Assembly: GCF_001039355.2 (NCBI RefSeq) | Contig: NW_019774480.1 | Location: 224,859-288,858 of the forward strand | Direction of reading: 5' to 3' | Origin: Lingula anatina | Taxonomy: Eukaryota > Brachiopoda > Lingulata > Lingulida > Lingulidae | DNA length: 64,000 nt | In this document: positions 21,667 to 34,500 of the stretch, piece after piece | How the letters are laid out: each line of letters opens with the position of its first letter | Position numbering within the stretch: position 1 is the stretch's first letter | Position numbers and translations under genes: made by a program | Notes under the pieces: generated by a model | The model's database searches: none | What the model was told of the DNA's origin: nothing | The model's input: only the letters and a program-made list of their open reading frames with translations

Positions 21667-23971
21667 ATGGCGAGCGTTTCCTACCACATCGCCAACTTAC
21701 TGGAGAAGGTAAGTCGCCGGCTCCACTCATGGAGTCCGCCATCTTGGATTGTTTCCTTGTTTCGTCGTGAATAATAATAGGCGTTTTTTTCCAATAAAAC
21801 AATGCCTGATATAAGCTGTGAATAAATATGTGTCTTGTTTTTAATGGGATCCCGAATTCAGCCGGAAATCGTGTTGTACGCATGCCACGAAAACTTGTTC
21901 TGGAGTTGTTTTGAACTTTTTGATCATTGTGTTTTGACACATGACAAGTGCACTATCTGTCACCTAAAATACTGCACTGGCTTAATTTTATTGTTTCACT
22001 TCACAGTAACACCTCTGTCTGATTATAATCAGGTCTGTTTTCCTGATTGCCAGATTGCCTCTTCAAAGACCATGCTAATTCAACCAAGCTGAAAAAAATT
22101 AGTTATGGTCAGCATAGCAAAAAATATACTAGTATTTACTTGTCCAAGTATGCTATCTGAAGGAGATTTTAGAATGTTTCCTCTTTTTCACTTTTTGAAT
22201 CAGGTTATACAATAATCTGGACAGCCTGTTTCGTGCTGTCATCATATTTGAAGATTGCGTTCAGTTATACAAGGACCTTTATTTCATGTAAAATATCAGA
22301 GCAAAATAATATATATATAATTGATTTTTCAGTGTAACACATCTGCACTTGTTTGGCTTAATGGTGTCAGTTATTAAAGTATGATACTGTAAAATATCAC
22401 ATCCGCTTTTATATAAAGCATTATATGACTAGGACATCTTAATAATCTGAAGGTACATTGTCCCAAAGTTTCATTGGTCTGACAATCGTATGCTCAAGCC
22501 TCTGAAAACTTAATTGCTAGTACACTATACACTTTATTAATGTATTAATTCAGACTGCCAAAACTTCAAACCAACAAACCTTCAGACTAATGCTACTAGT
22601 AAGTGCTCCATTGTTTGTCAGCATCTCGGAAAACGAATACATTTTCGCCATCTTTACACACAAGATACAGTGAGAAAAACTATTTCTGTATGACAAGTGC
22701 TCCATTGTTTGTCAACATCTAAGAAAACAACCTTTTTAGCCATCTTTACACGAGATACAGTGAGGAAAAAAATTAACGATTTCTCCATGTTTGCAGATGA
22801 CGTCCAGTGACAAAGACTTTCGTTTCATGGCAACCAATGACTTGATGGCAGAACTTCAGAAAGACTCCATAAAACTGGATGATGACAGTGAGAGAAAGGT
22901 GGGACATCAGTAACCCTAGTCCCTCCCCTTATCCCTGCCCACTTAAAAGTGACAGGTGTCAATCAAAAGTCTGGACTACGTATCATTTAGTCAATTTTAG
23001 TCAAATGCTAATTATAAACATGCCTAAATTCAGCTTAAGAGAATGTACTACTTTCACTGTGTGTTAACATGGTTATAAAAATTTCCTCTCTTTTTAGCAT
23101 GATCAAGAAGTCTTTAATTTTTTTCTAGGTGGTAAAGATGTTGCTAAAACTGCTAGAGGATAAGAATGGAGAAGTACAAAACTTAGCAGTAAAATGGTAT
23201 GATTTTAATTGAATGTACTAGTGGATTGATTTTGTTGAAAAGAAAAATTCTTTAACTGACCAGATTGGTACATGTTTGAAAATTCTTAATACAGCCAGAT
23301 ATTTGGGCCAGCAGCTATGAAAACTTTGCACTACTGAAGGAAATTTTGTCAGACTGACTGTAAATTTATAATGGTGGCTCTTAATATTATTGCCAGTCCC
23401 TTGGATGGGCTGACACAGTTTTCTATCAGTCCTTGAAATATCTTATCCGCCATGAATGGTAGGATAGCCAGTTCCATAATGTCTACAGACTTGACGATGA
23501 TTAAGACTACAATAATAATAGTAATAATAATTATTATTATTGTAAGCCAAAGTGATTACTGTAGTAGATCATGGGTTCATAAGTATACAGAAAAATACTG
23601 GTATTGAATTTGGCTGTAAAACAGATTTTTTTACTCCACGATAGCTACATTTTCACTCTATCAGTCTGTAGTGTCTCTAGCACTCGTGTCAGAAAGGCTC
23701 AGTCCTGACCATTACCCCTGTTTACTTCCAGTCTTGGTCCACTGGTGAACAAGGTGAAAGAGTTCCAGGTGGAGACCATAGTAGACACACTGTGTAGTAA
23801 TATGATGTCAGACAAGGAACAGCTCAGAGATATATCCAGCATAGGTGAGGGGGAAGTGCATGAACATGCACACAAACACATACACACATTCATGTACACA
23901 CACAGACATAGGCACACACACAGATGCACACACACAAACGTGTACATACACACGTGTACACACACAGGCAC

Positions 23972-24006
<35 letters not shown>

Positions 24007-27000
24007 GGCACACACACATGCACATGCATACACACAGACATATGTACCCGTATGAACTCACACTTGCACACACACTTGCACATTAACATTTGCACACGCA
24101 TACATACACACACAATCAGCAGTGCATGCATGCATGCACGAAAACACTAAGAAGCACAAACGAGGTAGCAAAGCATGCACTCTGCCACATATGCAGTACA
24201 CATGAATATATGCATATAACCAGTACACATGTGCGTGGGCTAGCAGTATGTGCAGGTATAAAAATGCACAAGTGAGCTTTTAACACAAGATTGCACACAA
24301 AAATTTGTTTTGGAAAGAAATAATTGTTAGTAACAGCTTCATGTCCCTTATTTTAATTGGGAAATGTCAGATATTATTCCAGTAACTTTTCAGATCTTCT
24401 TAGCAGGTGATAAAAAATATGCCTTACACCGTGTGGTTGAATAAGAAGTGTTGAAGAACTTCATTGCAGGTTTGAAGACGGTGATAAGTGAGCTACCGCC
24501 CTCATCCACTGTTCTAGCCGCCAGTATATGCAAAAAGATTACAGGGAGATTAACCAGTGCCATCGCTAAGGTAGCCTCTTGCTGTTGGTGAAATAAAATG
24601 ATTTCAGCAAATGGAAGAAACATGTTTTTTGAAACTTTCTACCAATGAGGCATGATAAACTAAGTCAAGTCAGTGAGTGGTGTAATTTATTTTTAGGAAT
24701 CTGATTGTTAGAAATATTAAATTAATCTTCCAGCAAGAAGATGTCTCAGTCCAGCTTGAGGCCTTGGACATCTTGGGGGATTTGCTCAGCAGATTTGGAG
24801 GTAAGGCACCGTGGACAATTCATAAGTATTTTTTATCTTAAAAAAGCATTGACATATTTCTTGAATGCAGACCTTTTGTCATGAAGAGAGTACCTTGTTT
24901 CACCAGAATTCAAACTCTTTATTATGCAGAGACTTGTTAGTGTCAGATTAAATGCCTGAAACCTTCTGTCTTTCATGAATAAAAAAAATGCTATTTTTAG
25001 TCAAAGAGTCTGAGAGTAACAGATGTTGTACACATAAGATGTGCTGTTTTCTAGAATTTGCAATTTTTTTCATAATAATTGTAATTATTTGAATTATTAT
25101 ATTACGTTTATTGCTCAGAAAGCTGTTGTATTTGGTAGTGAGAAGACAGTAGAATTATACCATTTAGAGCTTAATTAACTACACAAGAATTATTTTACAT
25201 ATGTTATCTGGTATTATTTCAGGTTTGTTACTTTCTTTCCACCCCTCAATCCAGCAAGCTTTGCTGCCTCAGTTGTCCAGCCCAAGACTGGCTGTTAGGA
25301 AGAGGGCTATTTTGGCTATAAGTAAGTAGTTTTAAATAATTAAATAAATAAATAAATAAATAAATGAATATGATATTTTAAATGTAGAAATATTTTTCAC
25401 ACAGGACAAATTTAGAATGAAAAAACAAAGGGCCATTTTTTGGCTATAAGTTGGCATTTGAAAACAACAGACGGGAAAAGTAAGTTCACAAGCAGAAGTA
25501 GTATTCATACAGGAACTATTTTGAAGGGAAAGTGGTCTTACAAGTGTATGACTGGATTTCTTAGAAACTACAAGTTTGTGTGACTAAGGTATTAGTGTCT
25601 AATCTTCAAAAGTTATGTTAGACTATGAGCGGGGGGGGGGGGGGGGGCATTTTGTCTGGAAAAGGTCATCTCTGAGTCAAAATTTGATCCAAGTTCTCGT
25701 GTAATGTCTCAAGTTGTTCCAACTAAATAGGCAGGTTAAAAGGTCCATTATTCTCCAAAGAAAGAACAGAAACTCCTTTTGAAATTGCTGGCTACCTGCT
25801 TGTCTATTTGAGCAACATTTGTCTCTGTATTTGTTTCTATCCAGAACTTGTGTTTCAGGTCACTTGGTGATGAGTTGCAACAACAGTTTGTTTGTGGAGT
25901 TGATTGATTTTCCTGTTGAAAGCATTGTCCAAGAATGCATCTACATCTACCACTAGAACTTATATACAGTGCATAGGAGCCATCAGGTAATGAGAAGTTA
26001 AGATTAATGACTCGATCAATTAATGACTTTATCTTCGCAGTGGGGAAAATTTATGTCTCACAGATTTTTAATTTTTGAATTGTTCAAATTGTTTTTCTGT
26101 GTAGCATTTGCTGGGCTTTTACTGTTATGATAAAACTGTATGGTAGCCACTTTTTCAGTTTTGTTTCTGTCACTCAGGAATGATCCAATTTATAACCTTA
26201 AAAAATACGTCTGTAAAATTCACATTTCTCCACATTGAAAAGATCGAGTCATCTTGTGTACTTTATTTTAGACAGAACTAAATAGCACTTTAAGAAATCT
26301 TTCAAGACCTCTGCCAAGGACAAATGCAATGAAAAATATTAAATCAGAAATTCAAGGAAACCTGTATTCTGTATAAATTGAATTTGATTTATATTTCCAG
26401 TCGTCAAGCTGGCCACAGGATAGGAGAGCATCTCGAAAAAATTGTTCCACTTATCGTGAAATTTTGCAAAGTTGAAGACGACGAGTTGAGGGAGTATTGC
26501 ATTCAAGCTTTCGAATCCTTTGTAAGAAGATGCCCCAAAGAAATTTCTCCGCATATTGGCACGGTAGGTTCAAAGTGCAGTGGCCATGACTGGTGTTAGA
26601 ATGATGAACAGGGCTTGTTTCTCTGCAGAACTAACGTTGATAGTTTATTTCAACTTTTTTTTTATTTGTATATATTATTTATTTATTTATTTATTATTAT
26701 TTTTTTTGACTGAAAATGCAGAACAATCAGTAGTGGCTCACTTTTGAATTATAAAAAAAAATTAAATAAGGATTTCCATATTTTGATTTTCAGATTATAA
26801 CCCTATGTCTAAGCTATATTTGCTATGACCCAAATTACAACTATGACGATGAAGATGACGAAGACACTATGGAAATGGAGGCAGATGAAGACGAAGAGGG
26901 GTAGGTAGTGCTTGCTGGAATAGAGGAGGGGGTGAAGAGTGTATGATGGAATTGAAATGTTTAAACGTTTTTTAAAAGAATAAAATGAAATTAGGAAAAC

Positions 27001-28532
27001 AAAAAGAGAACATGTGGGTAGTGCTTGCTGAACCAACCATTGGATTTTTTTCAGCTGTTACTTGTGCTCCAATTTTCTTAAAGAATATTCAGACTAAATG
27101 TTGAAGACTTTTTCTTTAATTGCCTTTTGAAAATCCGATGTTTTTGTTCTTATTTTAAATAGGAAGCCTGTAAGATGAAAAGTATTTTTCACAGACTGAT
27201 ACATGTATGGATTATCTCTGGGCTGCATTTGATGAATGTTTGTGTATACATATAACCACATAATCACCACTGCAGTGTTGTGATTGGCTACCATGAATCC
27301 TTAGCTGATTATTTTTCTCTCTTCCCCGCAGGAGTGATGACGAGTACAGCGATGATGATGACATGAGCTGGAAGGTCAGACGTGCGTCCGCTAAATGTCT
27401 GGACGCCATTATTAGCACCAGGCACGAAATGCTGCTTGACCTGTACAAAAATGTTTCCCCAACTCTGGTCAATAGGTTTAAAGGTATTTAAAGAAAATAA
27501 TTAAGTAAGTGTGAAATAAGGAGAGAAATTTAAAAAGAGTGAAATAACAAACAGAGTAAATTTACTGAACTCCTGATGTTTATTTAAAGTACATTTCATA
27601 GTATTTTATCTTCTTCAAGTTAAAATGAATTTTTTGTATAAATACTTAGTTAAAATTATTATAATAATGTTTAGTGAAAAATTATTCTAGGTCACTGGGA
27701 ATATTATTCAAGAACTGCTGTATGTAATTATTTTATCTTCAGAACGAGAAGAGAATGTGAAGTCAGACATATTCCATGCATACATCTCTCTACTGAGGCA
27801 GACCAGGCCGACAGTGTCTGCAGACCCTGATGCCATGGAGCAAGGAGAGGGGTAAGTGTCAAGTATTGTGTTAGAGGAGACACAGCATTGTGAGATGTGT
27901 CCTTCTGGTGACTGTTACATTGTGTTAGAGAAGACAGAACATAGTGAGAAGTCCTTCTTGAGGCGGTTATGGTTATAAGCATGTGTTGGTGCCATGTTCA
28001 GAGGGATGAAGTTTTTAAAACTTTAAAAGGAATTAAAAAAGATAAACAAAAGCCAGCTGCATGTTTAATTTTTTGTTCTAACCTGAATCTGAAATGGTAG
28101 TTACTTCTTTGGTCAGATGATTTTTTTTTTTTTTTCCATATTCACAGAAGGTCATGATGCTTCATTCCATTTCGATGATCCTGAGATTCATCAAGATGAA
28201 CTGTTTGGTCTCTTAATAAGATCTGTTTTCAGTCTTAGTTCTTCTGTGAAACGAACCAGTGGCTACCAGAGACTGCTAATGACTCTGATACTTACAATTG
28301 TGCCTTCCAGGCCAGTCATCATGCTGCAGTCTCAGATCCCTTCCATCATCAAGGCCATCCACAAGCAGTTGAAGGAGAAGAGTATCAAGACGCGCCAGTG
28401 CTGCTTTGCTCTGCTCACAGAGCTGGTGCAGGTGCTTCCCGGGGCTCTCACGGATCACATACAGGCCTTGGTTCCCGGAGTGATCTTTTCCTTAGGGTAG
28501 GCGGTCATACATAATTGTTTCTTCCAACAGGC

Positions 28533-28596
<64 letters not shown>

Positions 28597-31500
28597 GTAC
28601 CGATTAAAAATGTTTTTTAATATCCTACATTGTGTTATTTCATAGTGACTGTAAATGATACTAACCACAGAATAAATCTATAGAAATAATAGTAATGAAA
28701 GAAAGCTTCTGGACATAATCCACATTCCAGCTCCATCTGTGGTAACCAGCTGGCTAGAGGCCACTCTGTGGTTGAATGGAATTCACTGTCATTATTTCAT
28801 TTCAGAGACAAGAACTCCAGCTCCAACATGAAGATAGACACTTTGTCTTTCCTGAACTGTCTGATGTCACATCACATCCCGACCGTATTCCACCCACATG
28901 TACCCGCTCTCATCAAGGTGAGTATTCCACCCACATGTACCCGCTCTCATCAAGGTGAGTATTCCACCCACATGTACCCGCTCTCATCAAGGTGAGTATT
29001 CCACCCACATGTACCTGCTCTCATCAAGGGGAGTATTCCACTCACGTGTACTTACTCTCATTTAGGTATTTCTCTCTAAGCTAAATGCCAAAATTTTTCA
29101 AAAGTGAATTTGAACATATGACTCAAAAACGTTGCTCTTGCACAATTCAGTTATTCAGGTATTTAAGTTATAAAGTTAGAATCCAGACATTTTAAAATAT
29201 TACACCCGGAACTTTAAATTGATTATATATGTCCAATATTTCAGCCTATAGTGGCAGCAGTGGCAGACCCCTTCTATAAGATCACATCAGAGGCTCTCCT
29301 GGTGACCCAACAGCTGGTGAAAGTCATCAGACCACTGGGTAGGTGTGACCTGTAGTTTATGCTGTAGTGACACTAAATATAGGGGGTGGCATTGTCTTGA
29401 TACACCTAGCTTATGCTGCAGTGATTCGTGGTATAGAAATGTCATTATAGCAGCGCCTTGCCCCTTTTACAGGAATGAGATTTTTCAGACTATTGGCAGA
29501 TTTTGAACTTTAATAGGAGTCAAAAAAATCATTTTGAGATCTATGCAGATCTGCAAATAAAAAATGGGGGGGGGGGGGGGGTCTGGATTCCATGCCATAT
29601 TTTCAGACTTTTTAACTGTCCGTTTTATCTCTGCTTTTCATGAATCCTCACTGGCCTTAGACCTTAAGATGTATCCCCCATCCCTCATCAACCTACCCCC
29701 ATTACTTCACCCACCTTCATAAATGGTATCTTATTTGGGGGGGGGGGGGTCTAGGTTCCTTTTATAGCCTTTGTTGGTTTGTAAGTTTACAGCCTAACTT
29801 TGACTTAGGGGTGGATTTTGATCAAACGTTCAGTATGTCAGAAATGGGCTTACTTACAATCTACTTAGACATAGTTGTTATCTTTTCATTAATTAAGAAA
29901 TTATAAAAGCAAGCAAAGATCTGCCTTGATAGAGGTCTACCTTCTCTGATGGTATTTAATGTAAATTTTTGCTCTATTTTTCTCTCTTGCAGATAGTATC
30001 ACAAACTTTGACTTCACCCAGTATGTGTGGCCAGTATATCAGTGTACACTGGGCAGGTTGAAGGCAGCGGACATTGACCAGGAAGTGAAGGAGAGGGCCA
30101 TTTCATGCATGTAAGTTCACTGTGAGGTGTGTTTACATTTGTTATAGGGCGGCCCTTCTTGGTACAAACTGTGATTATCAAAGAGAGGGTCATTTCATGA
30201 ATGGAAGTTCAGACACTTAGAAGCTTGTTTTCATATGTCACAGGGTGCCAGGTTGCAAATAGATACGAGTTCTGAGAACTGCTACTCATTGAGATCAGTG
30301 TTGCATACAACAGTTAAAATACACATTGTTCAACACTTTGTCTTAAAAAAGACAGAAGTCTTTGCATGTAAACATTTGTGTGAAAAATCATCAACAGCAT
30401 TCCACATTTCACTTTCTTGACTTCTAGGGGTCAGGTGATCTGTAACCTAGGCGACAGTCTCAGTGCAGAACTGGGCACCTGTTTGCCCATCTTCCTGGAA
30501 CGGCTGAAGAACGAGATCACGCGACTGACTACAGTCAAGGCTCTGACCATGATAGCCGGGTCACCATTGAAGATTGACCTCAGGCCAATCATGGTAATTA
30601 GAATGTTTTCATTTTAAATCTAATTTAAGAGATGTTTGTGGATCGGATTTTGCAACTGGATTTTGTTGTTAATAGTAAATGCAATTAACAAAAAGAAATT
30701 ACTTGATTGAGCTGTGATATTAGTATAACTGGAAACAATTAAGAAAAACATATTTTCTCTGAGACTTGGCATGTGTCAGATTAAGTTTTTTAAGAGTTAC
30801 CAATTTGAGCAAATCCAGACCTTGTTTTTTTATGATTTAAATAAATTTATAATTTAAAATTAGTATTTTTTTTTTTACTTTTTATTAATTGAATTTATGT
30901 AATTTTCAATCCAGAGCGAGGGAATACCAATTTTAGCTTCTTTCTTAAGGAAGAACCATCGTGCTCTGAAACTGTGCACTTTAACTTGTTTGGACGTCAT
31001 GGTTAAAAACTATGGTAAGTGAACGAACTGTTTACTGACAGTGCCCTCAAGTATTAATTATGTACAAATAATTCCTTTGGATCTTATAAAGTTACCTTAA
31101 TACTGACAGAATGCTTCATTTTGTATAGTTTTATGAAATTTCTTTGCATGATGACTGTTCAGTAGCTTTATCACTTCTGAGACAGTTGCAGAGAAGCTGT
31201 CAAAACAGAAATCAAGCAAAGTATACTGTGGATCTGTACAAAATAAATTTTTCTTTTTAGTGTCTTATCACAATATTTATTTGAATTTGCAACTAAAAGT
31301 TGGATGATACAGTAATAGTACTAAAATTGCTATTATGATAATAATAAAAGATACAGTAAAGAACATTAAAATACATTCTCTAACACATTTTCTAGAGATG
31401 CATTAAACGTGAAATTTGTAGACTGAATATAGTTGCTTAGTTAAAATTTTTTTTTTTGCTAAAATGTTTTCAACCTCTGTGATAATAGACTGGGTTCCCA

Positions 31501-34500
31501 TGCCTAGATAAATCCATCTGGATCGGTCTCATTCCCTGGGGAGTCTCACTAAATTGCTATCAACTAACCGGCTTAAAAGTCTGTTACGCCTACCGAATCA
31601 GCTAGGGGGTAAAGATGATTACCTCCTAACAGCTTTACTAGGCATGGGAGACATTTAAGCAGGTCAAATTGATAACAATTTAGTGAGACTCCCCAGGGAG
31701 ATGGATCAATCCAAATATCTGAGTGTGTGAATGGTCCACTAGACGTCCCAGGCCCGTAGCCAGGGGGGGTTTTGGGGGTTCGAAAGAACCCCCCTTTTTG
31801 CTGGAAAAAGGTCCACTCTGGGTAAAATTTGACCTAGGTACATGGGGATTATATGGCAAAAGGTCCATTTTTTCAGAAAAAGAACCCCCCTTTTGAAATT
31901 GCTGGCTACGGGCCTGTGTCCTGTATAATGTACCATACCCAGTAAGTACACAGTTCCTCATAGCAAGTGGTGTAACAGTTTTGGTGTAGAAGCTTGTTAA
32001 TATGTAAAGCTGTACTGGGTTTAACTTCAGGGAATGCCTTGACTACAGCCATGATAGCTGACATCATGAAGGAACTCCCACCTTTGATCAACGAGGCCGA
32101 CCTGCATATTTCCCAGGTAGGTTAAAATCTCCGTTTTTGTCAGGTAGTAGAAATCTTCGGGTCTTTTTCAGCATGTGAAATCTCATGATTGTCAAGTTGA
32201 TGAATTGTGCATTTTTTAAGTAGATGAAAAAAATTATGATGTCAAATCACATTAATGAAGTTTGTTATTTTAAATAATTTTTCATTTTGTGTACACAAGG
32301 AAACACACACACAATTATGCATGGAAACATGCACACACACACTGTGTCTGCCCATATTACAAAGTGAATGAAAATTGCACATTTCTGCTTCCCATTACAA
32401 GTGCATGTTTCATGTAAAAACTGATTCATTATTAAATACAATTATCTTGACCTTCCAGTTAACCCTGAGCTTACTGACATCTGTTTCCCACATCCACAAA
32501 GGATCCATGGCGGACATACAGTCTGGAATACTGCCCCAGATCCTGGTGTTGGTGAGATCTCCTTTGTTACAAGGTAGGGAATTTTACATATATACTGATA
32601 GTCAATGAAAACGCATCAGAAATCTTTCTTGTACTTTTTTAACGAGAATCGATTCCAACCATATAAACGAGTACAAATGCACTTGTTTGGTCATAAGAGA
32701 GTCACCTTGTTTGACTGAATAATGGGTCATATTTCACACATAAACTGTTATTTTCTTAATCTGCCAAATGAACTTTAATGTTATTTGATAAATAAGTGAT
32801 GCGTTTTCATTGATTGTCAGTATATATATATATATATATTTATATTTTACACATTTTAATTATTATTACAGGGGTGATATATTACCAAATATTGGCAGAT
32901 TTCTGACTTTTTGGTAATCCAGAAATTTCTACAAGGTTTTTCTACACTAAACATTTTTTGCTCTTCTCTAGGTGTTGCCCTGAACTCTTTGCTGGAGTTT
33001 TTCCAAGCTCTGGTAAACTGTGGGTTGGCTGGTATGGGCTTTAGGCAGCTACTTCAGATGTTAACAGCACCAGTGTATCACCCTTCATCTGCTACACAGC
33101 CAGCTAACTCAACCCTGGCCGTTCACAAACAGGTATGTTTGTTGTAGGGCACAAGAAATAATTAAGCCATAAGCTGAAAGTGTGCGGCACTGCACTGTTC
33201 AAGATGTGGAAATTGAATCTAACATGCATGCGCACCTAGATACAGGTGGCGCTGCCGCAGGTGGCACTGCTGGGACTCGTGCAATTTACTAGGCAGCGGG
33301 CATTTTGTGATGCGTTTAAATCAGATTATCAACGTTAATCTCCATAAAAATATTCTATAACATAACACAGTTCAGGGGGGGATTGAGGCAGTCTTCAGTG
33401 TCTTCTGGAAGACGGTCAGATTTTCAAGTTTACATTAACAGGTATCTAATTTTCTGTCGGAAGAAGGTCAAAAATGGATGATGGATCAGCAAAGATAATT
33501 TGGAAGACTGTCAGAAAATATCTCTGGATCTAACCCTGCAGCTGATGTAAATTCTACCCTGGTGGTGGGGCATGTTTTCAAAAGTCTCTTTGAATCATTT
33601 TGAATCATGTTGAATTTCTGAGCCTTCTCTATTGTCTCTCATTCCTGTACAACTTTTAGGAAGCAAACTGGACAAAAACATTTCACAAGCGGGTAGTAAG
33701 AGATATTATCGAAAAAATCTCTTTGACTACACCTACACTTTTTTTACAACACCCACAATGAGTTTACTCAGCAATAGCTGTATACATCTGTTTTGTCCTT
33801 TAATTTATAATTATTGGTATTAAATAGCTTGTTATTTTGACATTCAAACCAAGCCCCTCAGTCTTTTTCTTCATCTGTTCATAGAAGTTAGCCAGATTCC
33901 CATTGCAATATTGAACTGTTTTAACATGTTTTATATTTCTGATTTTAGGCGTTTCACTCCATTGCCCAGTGTGTTGCCGTTCTGACAATAGCGTGTAAAA
34001 ACGAGGCTTCCACAGTTGTCAATCAGTTTGTGGCAGACATAAAGGTAGGTGGCACTGCTTTACAAGACAAACATGAAGAGAAGTAGGTTATATTGTGTTA
34101 ATGCGTTAATGGTATGTACATGCCAGTTTTAGTTGTAAATCAGTCCATTGCAGGCATAAAGATAGAGGGTGCTGCTTTACAAGACCAGCTCAAAGAAGTA
34201 TAAACAATTAGTGTAATGTTGATGATATTATATGCATACCCCAGCCAGGCCTATCATTTATTATACATTTGAATGAACTGAGAGCTTTTTAAAATGCCAA
34301 AATGTGAACTTAAGGAAAACTTTTGATTCATGAAATAAAAAAAAAAGAAAAGGTGCTCGCTTTTTAGTTATTTATTGTTTTCTTTTTCTGTACTGTGCAT
34401 GCATGATGATTTACATGTGTAATTCTCTTCCAGAACTCCAGTTCGACAGACTCTGTGAAGTTATTTGCATTGTTGGCGCTGGGGGAAGTTGGACGACATG

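Noticed and set aside
23699-24150. Overlapping 100-124 codon frames on both strands
   Set aside because: They read through the CA-rich tract of CAND1 intron 4. Only 23732-23844 is coding.
28776-28995. Two frames running past the exon 14 donor
   Set aside because: They continue into the 37 bp donor repeats. The first donor joins exon 15 in frame.
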